Origin: Roseivivax jejudonensis
Lineage (GTDB): Bacteria > Pseudomonadota > Alphaproteobacteria > Rhodobacterales > Rhodobacteraceae
NCBI RefSeq assembly: GCF_900172265.1
Contig: NZ_FWFK01000007.1
Coordinates: forward strand, 1 to 64,000
Direction of reading: 5' to 3'
DNA: 64,000 bases
Part shown: positions 1-8,856 of the stretch, in pieces
Layout: each line of letters starts with the position of its first letter
Position numbering within the stretch: position 1 is the first letter of the stretch
The notes under the pieces: model-generated
Database searches by the model: none
Told to the model about the DNA's origin: nothing
What the model saw: only the letters and a program-made list of their open reading frames with translations
Made by a program: the position numbers and the translations under genes

Positions 1-124
1 GCCACTTGTAAAACGTCGGCTCGCTCACGCCGTGCTTCCGACAGAGCTCCGCCGCGCTCAGCCCGGCCTGGTGCTCCTTCAGGATGCCAATGATCTGTTC
101 TTCGCTGAACCTGCTGCGCTTCAT
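1..124 (-). CDS. IS3-family transposase OrfA, N-terminal part
   Basis: Partial gene running off the left edge. The visible 41 residues start MKRSRFSEEQIIGIL and continue with an LCRKHGVSEPTFYKW helix-turn-helix, the classic start of the OrfA (transposase_8 type) DNA-binding protein of IS3 elements. OrfA recognises the element ends and is normally fused to the OrfB integrase by a -1 frameshift. The ATG at 122-124 follows a GAGGAGATG-like ribosome site at about 129-140. Whether the element is intact or dead cannot be told from this piece. Confidence 0.8.
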   Translation of the reverse strand, partial: MKRSRFSEEQIIGILKEHQAGLSAAELCRKHGVSEPTFYKW

Positions 125-189
125 CGTTCATCTCCTCTGTCGAGGAACAGACTAACCTCAGAGTGGGGAGGTTTCAGGGGAGCAGGTCA
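1..189 (-). mobile_element. Truncated end of an IS3-family insertion sequence
   Basis: The leftmost bases hold the beginning of an IS3-type OrfA on the minus strand. Just outside it, at 160-189, the minus strand begins TGACCTGCTCCCCTGA, which matches the terminal inverted repeat style of IS3 elements. The outer boundary is therefore placed at 189. The rest of the element, including OrfB and the other end, lies to the left of the window, so its completeness and any target duplication cannot be judged. Confidence 0.75.
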
Positions 190-266
190 CGAGGGATGAC
201 ACAAGCGAGTTTAGGACCTTCCGAAGGACGGTTTGGGATCGCGTAAAGGCACAGTGAGAGAGGACG

Positions 267-866
267 ATGAGCGACACATCCATACTCGAGACTCTACCAG
301 AGAGCCTAGAACTCTACCTGGGCTCGAAACGAACCCAAACAGCAGTCGACACGCTGCTTGGGACCAAACCTAACCCGCCAGGAGATTTCGACTGGAAAAA
401 GATGGACTTTTATTACAGCGCCGTCCTCTCGGCGCATCAAGTTCGATGTGAGTACGCCAAGCTCCTCTCGAGGACATTCCGAGAAATTTGGAGCTGCGAC
501 TTGATAGAGAGCCGATTCAGGCAACTAAGCGTAGTCGACAGCATGTTGTCAGTCGAAACGGTTTGGACCGAACGTCAACTCTCAATGCTTTTTGGGGAAA
601 ATGGGTGCCATCCTGAGTATACACTAGAGTTTTCCGTTTACGCTTGGCCGGATGAAGGAATACGCATCTACGCGTCGCTTGTACATTCATCGAAGCCCAC
701 GAGAGAGTTATTGAAGCTCCCGAGAGACAACTGGACGTTTGAGGACGGCGAACTGTGGACGCACAAAGGTGCGCACCCATTCGGCGCTGGCAAGGCGGTG
801 CCGATCAACGAGCTGAAGCAGAAAGCATCAGTTGCCATAGAAGTCGCCAAAGAAACGATAGCGTAG
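267..866 (+). CDS. Hypothetical protein in an AT-richer segment
   Basis: 199 residues, no family recognised. The protein is soluble-looking, with no signal peptide or membrane segment, and rich in Trp, Glu and aromatic residues. A GAGAGGAC ribosome site stands just before the ATG. Its base composition and codon use (many A/T-ending codons) differ clearly from the rest of the window, and it lies between an IS3 end and a gene-free AT-rich stretch, so it was probably acquired. The open frame and good start signal support it as a real gene, but the function is unknown. Confidence 0.6.
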   Translation: MSDTSILETLPESLELYLGSKRTQTAVDTLLGTKPNPPGDFDWKKMDFYYSAVLSAHQVRCEYAKLLSRTFREIWSCDLIESRFRQLSVVDSMLSVETVWTERQLSMLFGENGCHPEYTLEFSVYAWPDEGIRIYASLVHSSKPTRELLKLPRDNWTFEDGELWTHKGAHPFGAGKAVPINELKQKASVAIEVAKETIA

Positions 867-1545
867 GCTTGACAGAGGCCCAAAGCCTCGTGGGAAATCG
901 CTTTCTCAAGAGCCGTCGAAGTGGTGAATTTATGCATGCTCGTGCTTGTAAGGCCGGGCCATCGTCTGACAGTAGGATGACGCTGTAGCGTCTCCTCGCT
1001 CGGGGCAAAGTTTTTTGACTGATTAGTTAATTAACGATATTTTTTACAAAGCGCCCATAGGTTCGGTGCAAGCCAATCCGCCCTCCCGCAACCATATCAG
1101 CACAACCAATATGAAACACTGCAAGCCTGCCCGGTGGTCATCCCTCCGGTAGGCTCCGGTGTGCGTACGGCGCACAAAGCCCATCCCGACAGGTCACGGG
1201 ATGCGGCGCGTGGAGACTTGCGCGGGTGCTCGCAATACAGTTCGGCGGCGGGACCTCGGATCGGGATCGCCCCGACGCCTGCGGTAGCCCGACGCCCGTC
1301 GCATCGGCGGCTCCTTGATCGGAGGCGAGCCAAGTTCGAGACGGCGCGGGTTCGGCTGATGCGCGCGCCGCTTATCCCCGCCCGCCGGAAATCGGGTGAC
1401 CCGGCGCCGTTTTGCGGGGCCGACACGGCATCTCGATCACCTCGACGCGACGGGGGTGGTGCCCTCGTGCGAGGATGGCTAGGAGCACGAAGAGGCGTGC
1501 GGCCGAGCCGCGCGCGACGATCCTCCGACGGCCCATGGTGCGGTG
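867..1545. other. Gene-free junction between AT-rich segment and core genome
   Basis: Nothing convincing is encoded here. The left part (to about 1070) is AT-rich, with runs such as the T-tracts near 1010-1050. From about 1100 the sequence becomes GC-rich and normal for the window. Open frames in the GC-rich part have the arginine-rich composition of out-of-frame reading. Promoter signals for the iron permease should lie in the right part, but none is clear. Confidence 0.5.
1074..1094 (+). other. Fragment resembling a tRNA 3' end (possible attachment site)
   Basis: The 21 bases ending CTCCCGCAACCA look like the T-loop end, 3' acceptor strand, discriminator A and CCA of a tRNA. The CCCGCAACCA ending is that of bacterial initiator tRNA-fMet. 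Upstream bases do not fold into the rest of a tRNA, so only a 3' fragment is present. Such fragments are left when an integrase inserts an element into a tRNA gene. Its position at the change from AT-rich to GC-rich DNA fits this, but the identity is an inference from a short match. Confidence 0.35.
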
Positions 1546-3204
1546 ATGACCCACGCAGAGCGACAGGCGATGATCCCGAAGCGCGTCCGGATGGGCGCCC
1601 CGGCGTTTCGCGTGCTTGGGCACGCGGTGGCGGCGCTGGTGCTTCTGCCCCTGATCGCGGTGGCGGTGGCGGCGCTGACCGGCAGCCTCGAGACGCTCAC
1701 GCATCTCTGGCAGACGGTTCTGCCCCGCTATCTCGGGACCACGGCGCTGCTGGTCGCGACGGTGTCGGCGGGCACGGCGGTGATCGGTGCGGGCACTGCC
1801 TGGCTGGTGAGCTGCTGCGCCTTTCCGGGACGCCGGTTTCTCGAAGTGGCTCTGGTGCTGCCGCTGGCCTTTCCGGCTTATGTCGTGGCCTACGCCTACA
1901 CCGACCTTCTCGACCATCCCGGCCTGGTGCAGACGACCCTGCGCGCGGTGATGGGATGGGGGCCGCGCGACTACTGGTTTCCCGAGATCCGCTCGGCCGG
2001 GGGCGCGGCGGCGATGCTGACGCTCGTGCTCTACCCGTATGTCTATCTTCTGACGCGCGCGGCGTTTCTCGGGCAGGGGGCACGGCCCTTCAACATCGCC
2101 CGGACGCTGGGTGCCGGGCCGTGGGGTGCGTTCCTGCGCGTCGCGCTGCCGATGGCGCGGCCGTCCATTGCGGCGGGCGTGCTCTTGGCGGCGATGGAGA
2201 CGATAGCGGATTACGGGACGGTCTCGTATTTCGGGGTCCAGAGCCTCGCGAACGGCATCTACCAGAGCTGGTTCAGCATGGCCGACCGCGGGGCCGCCGC
2301 GCAGCTCGCGCTCGGGCTCCTGGCGATCGCGCTGCTGCTGGCGACGCTGGAGCAGCGTTCGCGCGGGGCGGCCCAGCACCACTCGAACGGCGCGCCGCTG
2401 CCGCGCATCCCGCTTGGCGGAGCCGCGCGTTGGGCGGCCTCTGCGGCCTGCGCGCTGCCGGTGATGCTGGGCGCGGTTGTGCCGGCGGTCACGCTCGCCA
2501 CGATGGCAACCGGATCGAACCAGAGCCTTCTGAGCGAACGTTACCTCCAGTTCGCGGGTAACTCGGTCCTTCTGGCCGCGATCGCCGCCGGCGTCACGGT
2601 TCTTGCCGCGATCGTCATCGGTTACCAGGAGCGGTTGAGCCCGGGGCCGCTGTCGCGCGCCACGGTGCGGATCGGGCGCATCGGCTACGCCGTGCCGGGC
2701 GGGGTGATCGCCGTCGGCCTTCTCGTTCCGTTCGCGGCGTTCGACAACGCGCTCGACGCCTTCATGGAGGCGCGCTTCGGGATCTCGACGGGGCTGCTCG
2801 TGACGGGATCGATCTGGCTGATGATCGCGGCGTATCTCATCCGGTTCCTCGCCGCGGCGATCGGCGCCTACGAGGGCGGGCAGGCGATGGTCAATCCCAA
2901 TGTCGGGCCGGCGGCCCGGTCGCTGGGAAAGGGGCCCTACATCGTGCTGACCCGCGTGCACCTGCCGATCATGTCGCCAAGCCTTCTGACGGCGCTCCTG
3001 ATCGTGTTCATCGACACGATGAAGGAGCTGCCGGCGACGCTGATCCTGCGACCTTTCAACTTCGACACGCTCGCCGTGCAGGCACATCGCTTGGCTGCGG
3101 ACGAGCGGCTGGACGGGGCCGCGGTGCCGAGCCTCGCCATCGCCGCGGTCGGCCTCTTGCCGGTGATCGTGCTCATCCGACGGATCGGCGCCGGCGACAG
3201 GTAG
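1546..3204 (+). CDS. Ferric iron ABC transporter permease, two fused permease halves
   Basis: Inner-membrane permease of the FbpB/SfuB type, about 552 residues with some 12 hydrophobic segments. It carries two EAA-like cytoplasmic loops, one around residues 187-210 (SLGAGPWG-like) and one around 465-490 (SLGKGPYIVLTRVHLP), as expected for a fused two-domain iron permease. It should move Fe3+ delivered by a periplasmic binding protein, and a matching one is encoded convergently at 3298-4326. A GTG lies just before the chosen ATG and a further ATG at 1570, and no strong ribosome site decides between them. The ATPase subunit is missing from this locus. Confidence 0.85.
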   Translation: MTHAERQAMIPKRVRMGAPAFRVLGHAVAALVLLPLIAVAVAALTGSLETLTHLWQTVLPRYLGTTALLVATVSAGTAVIGAGTAWLVSCCAFPGRRFLEVALVLPLAFPAYVVAYAYTDLLDHPGLVQTTLRAVMGWGPRDYWFPEIRSAGGAAAMLTLVLYPYVYLLTRAAFLGQGARPFNIARTLGAGPWGAFLRVALPMARPSIAAGVLLAAMETIADYGTVSYFGVQSLANGIYQSWFSMADRGAAAQLALGLLAIALLLATLEQRSRGAAQHHSNGAPLPRIPLGGAARWAASAACALPVMLGAVVPAVTLATMATGSNQSLLSERYLQFAGNSVLLAAIAAGVTVLAAIVIGYQERLSPGPLSRATVRIGRIGYAVPGGVIAVGLLVPFAAFDNALDAFMEARFGISTGLLVTGSIWLMIAAYLIRFLAAAIGAYEGGQAMVNPNVGPAARSLGKGPYIVLTRVHLPIMSPSLLTALLIVFIDTMKELPATLILRPFNFDTLAVQAHRLAADERLDGAAVPSLAIAAVGLLPVIVLIRRIGAGDR

Positions 3205-3219
3205 GGCCGGGCCGGCACG

Positions 3220-3251
3220 AAAAAGCGCCGCGTCCCGAAGGAACGCGGCGC
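3220..3251 (-). terminator. Intrinsic terminator of the iron-binding protein gene
   Basis: Perfect 9-bp stem GCGCCGCGT/ACGCGGCGC (3225-3233 and 3243-3251) with a 9-base loop. On the minus strand it is followed by five T (3220-3224), so it terminates transcription coming from 4326. It may also slow readthrough from the convergent permease gene. Confidence 0.8.
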
Positions 3252-3297
3252 CCGATGTCAGGGTCGGGTCCGGACATCCGGACCCGATAGCGCGGGA

Positions 3298-4326
3298 TCA
3301 CTCCCAGCCGACCTCGTTGAAGATCTGCTGCGCGGTGCCGATATTTTGCGCCACGGCCGACAGATCGACATCGTCGGCGGTGAATTCGCCAAGCTCGTCG
3401 ACCGCCTCGGTCGTCTCGACGCCCTCGACCACCGGGTACTCGTTGTTGCCGGCGGCGAAGTATTCCTGAGCGCTGTCGGACGCGAGGTACTCGAGGAACG
3501 CGATCGCGTTGTCGCGGTTCGGTGCGTTCGCCGCGACGCCGCCGCCCGACAGGTTCACGTGCGCGCCGGTCGAGTCCTGGTTCGGGAAGACCCAGCCGAA
3601 GGTATCGATGCTGCCGGTGACGCCATCCACATCGCTCGCGAGGGCGCGGGCGAAATAGTAGGTGTTCGCCACCGCGATGTCGCACTCGCCCGAGGCGATG
3701 CCGCGAAGCTGGTCGGTGTCGCCGCCCTGCGGGTCGCGCGCCATGTTGTCGAGCACGCCCTGCGCCCAGTCGCGCGCGGCGTCCTCGCCCTCGTTTTCGA
3801 TGATCGAGGCCAGCAGGGTCTGGTTGTACACGTTCGACGAGGACCGGATGCAGACCATGCCCTCGTAGGCATCATCGGCGAGATCCATGTAGGTCTGCGG
3901 CGGATTGTCCACGGTTTCTTCGTTGTAGAAGATGATCCGCGACCGCAGCGAGAAGCCGAACCACTGGTTGTCGGCGTCCTGGTACTGCGAGGGCACGCGC
4001 TCTTCGAGAACGTCACTCTCGGCGCTCTGCAGGATGCCGGCATCCTTCGCGCGCTGGAGGCGCGAGGTATCGACGGTCAGGAGCACGTCGGCGGGGGAGT
4101 TTTCGGCCTCCGCTTCCATCCGGGCGATCAGCTCGTCGGCGTCGCCCTCGATGCGGTTGATGGTGATGCCGGTCTGTTCCTCGAAGTCGGAATAGAGCCG
4201 CTCGTCGGTGTCGTAATGGCGCGACGAGTAGAGGTTCAGCTCACCGCCGTCTTGCGCGATGGCCGGCATGGCCGACGACAGGGCAAGCAGCGACAGCGTC
4301 GAGGCGGTGAAAAGGCGGGTGGTCAT
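3298..4326 (-). CDS. Fe(3+) ABC transporter periplasmic binding protein
   Basis: 342-residue FbpA-type protein. A signal peptide (residues 1-24, ending AIA-QD) sends it to the periplasm. Mature features fit ferric-binding proteins: YSSRHYDTDE near residue 33 with a candidate His ligand (H37), and the paired tyrosines of NTYYFAR (Y223, Y224) that bind iron in FbpA. The ATG at 4326 has an AGGGAG ribosome site; an upstream in-frame start at 4401 would put 25 residues before the signal peptide and is rejected. It converges on the permease gene. Iron-dependent regulation is likely, but no clear Fur, Irr or RirA box was seen upstream. Confidence 0.9.
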   Translation of the reverse strand: MTTRLFTASTLSLLALSSAMPAIAQDGGELNLYSSRHYDTDERLYSDFEEQTGITINRIEGDADELIARMEAEAENSPADVLLTVDTSRLQRAKDAGILQSAESDVLEERVPSQYQDADNQWFGFSLRSRIIFYNEETVDNPPQTYMDLADDAYEGMVCIRSSSNVYNQTLLASIIENEGEDAARDWAQGVLDNMARDPQGGDTDQLRGIASGECDIAVANTYYFARALASDVDGVTGSIDTFGWVFPNQDSTGAHVNLSGGGVAANAPNRDNAIAFLEYLASDSAQEYFAAGNNEYPVVEGVETTEAVDELGEFTADDVDLSAVAQNIGTAQQIFNEVGWE

Positions 4327-4500
4327 TCGGATCTCCCTTTGCTGATATAAATTGTCGGATAAAGGATGTGCGAAGGACGTCCAACCGAAAATGTTGCCCA
4401 AAACCGCGTAACAGAGTGTTGGTCGAGCCCAAGTAATTGGAAACGATATATAAAAATCTGCTTTATTTCCGGAGTGAATCTGTCGGGAAAGGTCGGTGCT

Positions 4501-4529
4501 GCGCGCCGGACAGGTCAGGCCCGGCGCGC
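4501..4529 (-). terminator. Hairpin downstream of the RND efflux operon
   Basis: Nine-bp stem GCGCGCCGG/CCGGCGCGC (4501-4509, 4521-4529) with an 11-base loop, placed 25 bases after the stop of the RND pump gene. There is no T-tract, so it may stabilise the message end rather than terminate by itself. Confidence 0.45.
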
Positions 4530-4553
4530 CGAGGCGCTGACTCGCGCTCCCGG

Positions 4554-7500
4554 TTATTCTGCAGGCTGCGCAGCCGGTTCGCTGTCGGTGTCGCGCGACA
4601 CGTCGCGATCGCGTTGCAGCAGATCGTAGAGCACCGGCGTCAGGAACAACGTCAGGATCGAGGCGACCATGAAGCCGCCGATGATGACGATGCCGATGGA
4701 AAACCGGCTCTCCGCCCCGGCGCCCGAGGAAAAGACGAGCGGCACGGCGCCCAGAACCGTGGACATCACCGTCATCAGGATCGGGCGCATGCGGACGGCC
4801 GACGCCTCGATCACCGCGTCGCGCACGGACTGGCCCTGATCGCGGAGCTGGTTGGCGAACTCGACGATCAGGATGCCGTTCTTGGCCATCAGCCCGATCA
4901 ACATCACCATCCCGACCTGGCTGTAGATGTTGATCGCCTGACCCAGGAGAAACAGGGTGATGAGCGCGCCGGCCACCGCCAGTGGCACCGACAGCAGGAT
5001 CACCACCGGCTGCACGAAGCTTTCGAATTGCGCGGCGAGCACGAGGAAGACGACGAGCAGCGCAAGCCCGAAGGTGGCGAGGATCCCGCCAGAGGTTTCC
5101 TGAAACTGCTCCGCCTGTCCGGAATAGGCGATGGACATCTGCGGCGGCAGTTCCGAGGCGAGGCGTTCGACCGTGGCGATGGCCGCGCCCAGATCAACCC
5201 CTTCGGCCAGCGACGCCGTGATCTCGACCGAGGGTTGCCGGTTGAACCGGTTGAACGCGGCGACGGACGCCCGCCGTTCGAGCTCGACCAATCCGTCCAG
5301 CGGCACCAGTTCGCCCGACGCGGTTCGGATATTGAGGCCGCGCAGGTTCTCCGTCGTGGCGCGCAGATCCTCGGGGGCCTGCAGGATCACCGGGTACTGG
5401 CGATCCTGCTGGATGTATTCCGTCACTTCGGCGGAGGCGAAGAAGGTTCGCACGCTGTCCGAGATAGCGCGGGCGTCGACGCCGATCGACCGCGCAAGCT
5501 CGCGGTTGACGCGGATATCGAAGCCCGGCGTGTTCACCTCGTAGGCCCGGCGGACCCCGACGATATCGCCGTTGTCGCGCAGCGCTTGTTCTAGATCGGC
5601 CGAGTATTCCGCCGCCTGGTCGAAGGTCGGCGCGGTGACGATCAGTTCGAGCCCCGATCCCGCCCCGGCATCGAGACCGGAGGGCGCGAACGACCGCACG
5701 CTGGCAAGCGTGATCTGTGCGAATTCCGGACGCAGTTCGTTCACCACGTCGCGGGGCCCCATGTCGCGCTCGCCGTAGGGCGCCATGACCCCGACGAGGA
5801 AGGCGCGTCCGGTTTCGCCGTATTGACCGACGATCGCGATCACGTCGTCCACGGGCCCGCCGTCCTCGCGGTAGGGGGCGATCAGCGATTCCACCTCCTG
5901 CACCGCCGCATCAGTCAGGCCGAGTGCGGAGCCCGCCGGTGCGGACACGGACACGAAGAAGATGCCGCGATCTTCCTCGGGCGTGAGCTGCGACGGCAGC
6001 GCCTGGTAGAGCGCGTAGGACATGCCGGTCATCAGCGCGGCAATGCCGAGAATGATCGCGGGCATCCGGATCGCCCGGGTCAGGAGGCTCTTGTAGCCGG
6101 AGGACAGCCGCCGCGTGGCGCCGTGCACCGCGCGGGCGAATCGGCTTTCATTCATGCCGGCCTTCAGGACGCGCGACGCGATCACCGGGCAGAGCGAAAG
6201 CGCCACAAACGTGGACACCGCAACCGCGATGGCCAGCGTGACGCCGAATTCGGTGAAGAGCTTGCCGATCTCGCCCTGCAGGAACGACAGCGGCACGAAC
6301 ACCGCGATCAGCGTGGCCGATGTCGACACGACGGCAAAGAAGACCTGGTTGGCGCCCTCGCGGGCAGCTTCGGTCGGATCGTCGCCTTCCTCAACCTTCC
6401 GCTCGATGTTCTCGAGCACGACGATGGCGTCGTCGACCACGAGCCCGATCGCGAGGATGAGCGCGAAGAGCGTAAGGATGTTGATCGAGAATCCGACCAG
6501 CGCGATGCCCGCGCAGGCCCCGAGAAGCGCGATGGGGATCGTGACAGCAGGCACGATAGTCGCGCGCACCGATGTCAGGAACAGGTAGATCACCGCCACG
6601 ACGACCGCGACCGCGATGGCGAGCGTCGTCAGGACCTGTTCGATCGATGAGCGGATGAAGTCGGCGTCGTCGCTCGTCACCGCGATCTGCGTGCCCTCCG
6701 GAAGCTCCGACTGGATGTTGGAGACCTCGTCGTTGATCGCCGTCGAAATTTCGAGCGTGTTGGCCGAGCTCTGGCGCAGGACGCCGAGCCCGATCGCCGT
6801 CTCGCCGTTCGCGCGGAACTCGGAATCATCGGTCTCGGTGCCGATTTCGACGCGCGCAACGTCGCCCAACCGGATCTGGAACCCGTCGCGCTCGCCGATG
6901 ATGAGCTCCTCGAACTCGGCCTGGTCGGTCAGCCGCGTCTCGGTGCGTAGCAGGTAGGTCCGCGAGGCGCTTTCGATCTGGCCGGCGGGAAGCTCAAGGT
7001 TGTTGTTCTCGAGCGCCTGAGAAATCTCGTTCACGGTGACGCCGCGCGCAGCCATCGCATCGGGGTCGAGCCAGACCCGCATCGCGTACGGCCGGTCGCC
7101 GTAGATCTGGACCGCCGCAACCCCGCTGAGCGTCTCAAGCCGGTCGGTGACATAGCGGTCGGCGTAGTCCGTCAGCTCGGTGGCGGACATGCCGTCGGAC
7201 GTCATCGTCATCCAGATGATCGGATCGCCCTGGCTGTCGTTCTTTTCGACCTCCGGCTCCTCGGCCTCTTCGGGCAGGTCACCCGATACCGCCTGGACCG
7301 CCGCACGCACGTCGGACGCGGCCTGGTCGATATCGCGATCCTGCTGGAAGGTGATGACGGTGCGCGACCCGCCGAGCTCGGCCTCCGTCGTCATGCGGTC
7401 GATTCCCGAAACGCTGGAAATCGCGCCCTCGATGACGGACGTGATCTCGGAATCGACGACGCCGGGACTCGCGCCGGTGTAGGTGACGCTGACGGTGACC

Positions 7501-7631
7501 TCTGCTGTCGAGGTATTGGGCAGTTCGCGCACCGGCATGCGGGTCAGTCCCGCGATGCCGAGGATGATGATCAGGATCGAGATGACGGTGGCGAGGACCG
7601 GTCGCCGCAGGCAAAGATCGGGAAGTGTCAT
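4554..7631 (-). CDS. RND-family multidrug efflux pump, inner-membrane subunit
   Basis: 1025-residue proton-driven pump of the AcrB/MexF (HAE1) type. It starts with the typical LCLRRPVLATVISILIIILG first helix, and has a large periplasmic loop after helix 1, a second one in the C-terminal half, and the proton-relay aspartates in GLVVDDAIVVLENIER of helix 4. Length and layout match the family. Its ATG overlaps the stop of the adaptor gene by four bases (ATGA), so the two are translationally coupled. No outer-membrane TolC-like gene or TetR regulator lies beside it, so it presumably shares an outer-membrane channel encoded elsewhere. Substrate unknown. Confidence 0.93.
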   Translation of the reverse strand: MTLPDLCLRRPVLATVISILIIILGIAGLTRMPVRELPNTSTAEVTVSVTYTGASPGVVDSEITSVIEGAISSVSGIDRMTTEAELGGSRTVITFQQDRDIDQAASDVRAAVQAVSGDLPEEAEEPEVEKNDSQGDPIIWMTMTSDGMSATELTDYADRYVTDRLETLSGVAAVQIYGDRPYAMRVWLDPDAMAARGVTVNEISQALENNNLELPAGQIESASRTYLLRTETRLTDQAEFEELIIGERDGFQIRLGDVARVEIGTETDDSEFRANGETAIGLGVLRQSSANTLEISTAINDEVSNIQSELPEGTQIAVTSDDADFIRSSIEQVLTTLAIAVAVVVAVIYLFLTSVRATIVPAVTIPIALLGACAGIALVGFSINILTLFALILAIGLVVDDAIVVLENIERKVEEGDDPTEAAREGANQVFFAVVSTSATLIAVFVPLSFLQGEIGKLFTEFGVTLAIAVAVSTFVALSLCPVIASRVLKAGMNESRFARAVHGATRRLSSGYKSLLTRAIRMPAIILGIAALMTGMSYALYQALPSQLTPEEDRGIFFVSVSAPAGSALGLTDAAVQEVESLIAPYREDGGPVDDVIAIVGQYGETGRAFLVGVMAPYGERDMGPRDVVNELRPEFAQITLASVRSFAPSGLDAGAGSGLELIVTAPTFDQAAEYSADLEQALRDNGDIVGVRRAYEVNTPGFDIRVNRELARSIGVDARAISDSVRTFFASAEVTEYIQQDRQYPVILQAPEDLRATTENLRGLNIRTASGELVPLDGLVELERRASVAAFNRFNRQPSVEITASLAEGVDLGAAIATVERLASELPPQMSIAYSGQAEQFQETSGGILATFGLALLVVFLVLAAQFESFVQPVVILLSVPLAVAGALITLFLLGQAINIYSQVGMVMLIGLMAKNGILIVEFANQLRDQGQSVRDAVIEASAVRMRPILMTVMSTVLGAVPLVFSSGAGAESRFSIGIVIIGGFMVASILTLFLTPVLYDLLQRDRDVSRDTDSEPAAQPAE

Positions 7632-8719
7632 TCGAGACCCTCGCGCTCCACGTCTTCGGCCACTTCGACCGGCGCGCCGTCGCGCAGCGTGTTCCAGCCG
7701 GCGACGACGATCTGCGTGTCAGGGTCGAGGCCGTCCGTCACCTCGGTCAGCTGTCCCGCCGAGCCTCCGACGCTCACGTCCCGGCGCTGCGCCGTGCCGT
7801 CGGACACGGCATAGACATAGGTGGACGCGCCTTCGCTGATGATCGCATCGTCGGGCACGGCCAGGCCCTCGTACGTATCGAAGACAAGCCGCGTCTGCGC
7901 GAACATGCCGCCGACGAGCCGGCGGTCGGAATTGTCCACCTCCGCTCGCACGTCGAAGCTTCGAGAGCCTTGCGCGACCGAGGTGTCGCGGACCGTGACC
8001 GACCCGTCGAATGTCGCGTCGGGGTAGGCGGGGACGCGCAGTTCGACTGTCTGTCCCGGTTCGACCTGCTGGAAATACCGTTCCGGCAGGGACAGATCGA
8101 CCTGCACCACGGAGAGATCGGACAGCCGTGTCACGACTGTTGATGGCGACAGGTAAGCGCCCGGATCGATATCGACGAAGCCGAGCGTGCCGGCAAAGGG
8201 CGCGGTGATCCGGCGATCCTCCAGATCGGCCTCCGCCGCCATGACATCGCCTTCGGCGCGCTGGAAATTGGCGCGCGCCTGCTCGAGCTGCTGCTCGGCC
8301 GCGGTGTTCGCGTCGGCGAGCTGCTCGATGCGGTCGAGGTTCTGACGCGCCTCGGCCAGCGTCGCCTCCGCGCTGCGCAGTGCCGCACGCTCGGCTCGTG
8401 CATCGAGCTGAAGGAGCAGGTCTCCTTCCTCGACCTCGCCGCCCGAGCTCACCGGCACTTCGACCACCCGTCCGGCGACGGAAGGCGTGATCTCGACCGA
8501 GCGTACCGGCATGACCGTTCCCACGGCCGAAACGGCACTTTCGAGTTGGCGCCGTTCGGGTTGCGCTACGCCAACGCGCACTGCATTGGCCTCACCACCG
8601 CCTTGCGGCTGGCTGGCTTCGCCCCGGCTCGACAGAACGTACTCGGTGCCGAATACGCCGATCGCGGCACACGCCGCCACGACGATCACGCCGGCAAGGG
8701 TCTTGAGTGTCGTACTCAC
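7628..8719 (-). CDS. RND efflux periplasmic adaptor (membrane fusion protein)
   Basis: 363 residues. One N-terminal hydrophobic segment (about 5-27) anchors the protein, followed by a split biotinyl-lipoyl-like domain (VEITPSVAGRVVEVPV and ITAPFAGTLGFVDIDPGAY), a coiled-coil hairpin between them (about residues 105-165) and a C-terminal beta-barrel region. This is the HlyD/AcrA-type adaptor that links the RND pump to an outer-membrane channel. It is the promoter-proximal gene of a two-gene operon with the pump, which overlaps it by four bases. Confidence 0.92.
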   Translation of the reverse strand: MSTTLKTLAGVIVVAACAAIGVFGTEYVLSSRGEASQPQGGGEANAVRVGVAQPERRQLESAVSAVGTVMPVRSVEITPSVAGRVVEVPVSSGGEVEEGDLLLQLDARAERAALRSAEATLAEARQNLDRIEQLADANTAAEQQLEQARANFQRAEGDVMAAEADLEDRRITAPFAGTLGFVDIDPGAYLSPSTVVTRLSDLSVVQVDLSLPERYFQQVEPGQTVELRVPAYPDATFDGSVTVRDTSVAQGSRSFDVRAEVDNSDRRLVGGMFAQTRLVFDTYEGLAVPDDAIISEGASTYVYAVSDGTAQRRDVSVGGSAGQLTEVTDGLDPDTQIVVAGWNTLRDGAPVEVAEDVEREGLE

Positions 8720-8856
8720 GCGTGCCTCCGCCTCGGTCAGGCCGCCCGATCGGACGGCGGATAGCCGCTGACGGTGTGGCGAAGGCGCGTGATTTCAACG
8801 CGCGCACAGAGTTCTGGCGGGATCGTGAAGGCGGTGAAACGCCCTTGTGCGGGCCG

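Noticed and set aside
1134..2561. 475-residue plus-strand open frame overlapping the iron permease
   Set aside because: Arg/Gly/Ala-rich composition of an out-of-frame reading of GC-rich DNA; the permease frame at 1546-3204 has clear membrane helices and EAA loops.
4327..4553. Possible iron-responsive operator before the iron-binding protein gene
   Set aside because: AT-rich, and a weak TTGGAC/TATCCG promoter pair is present, but no sequence fits Fur, Irr or RirA sites well enough to call.
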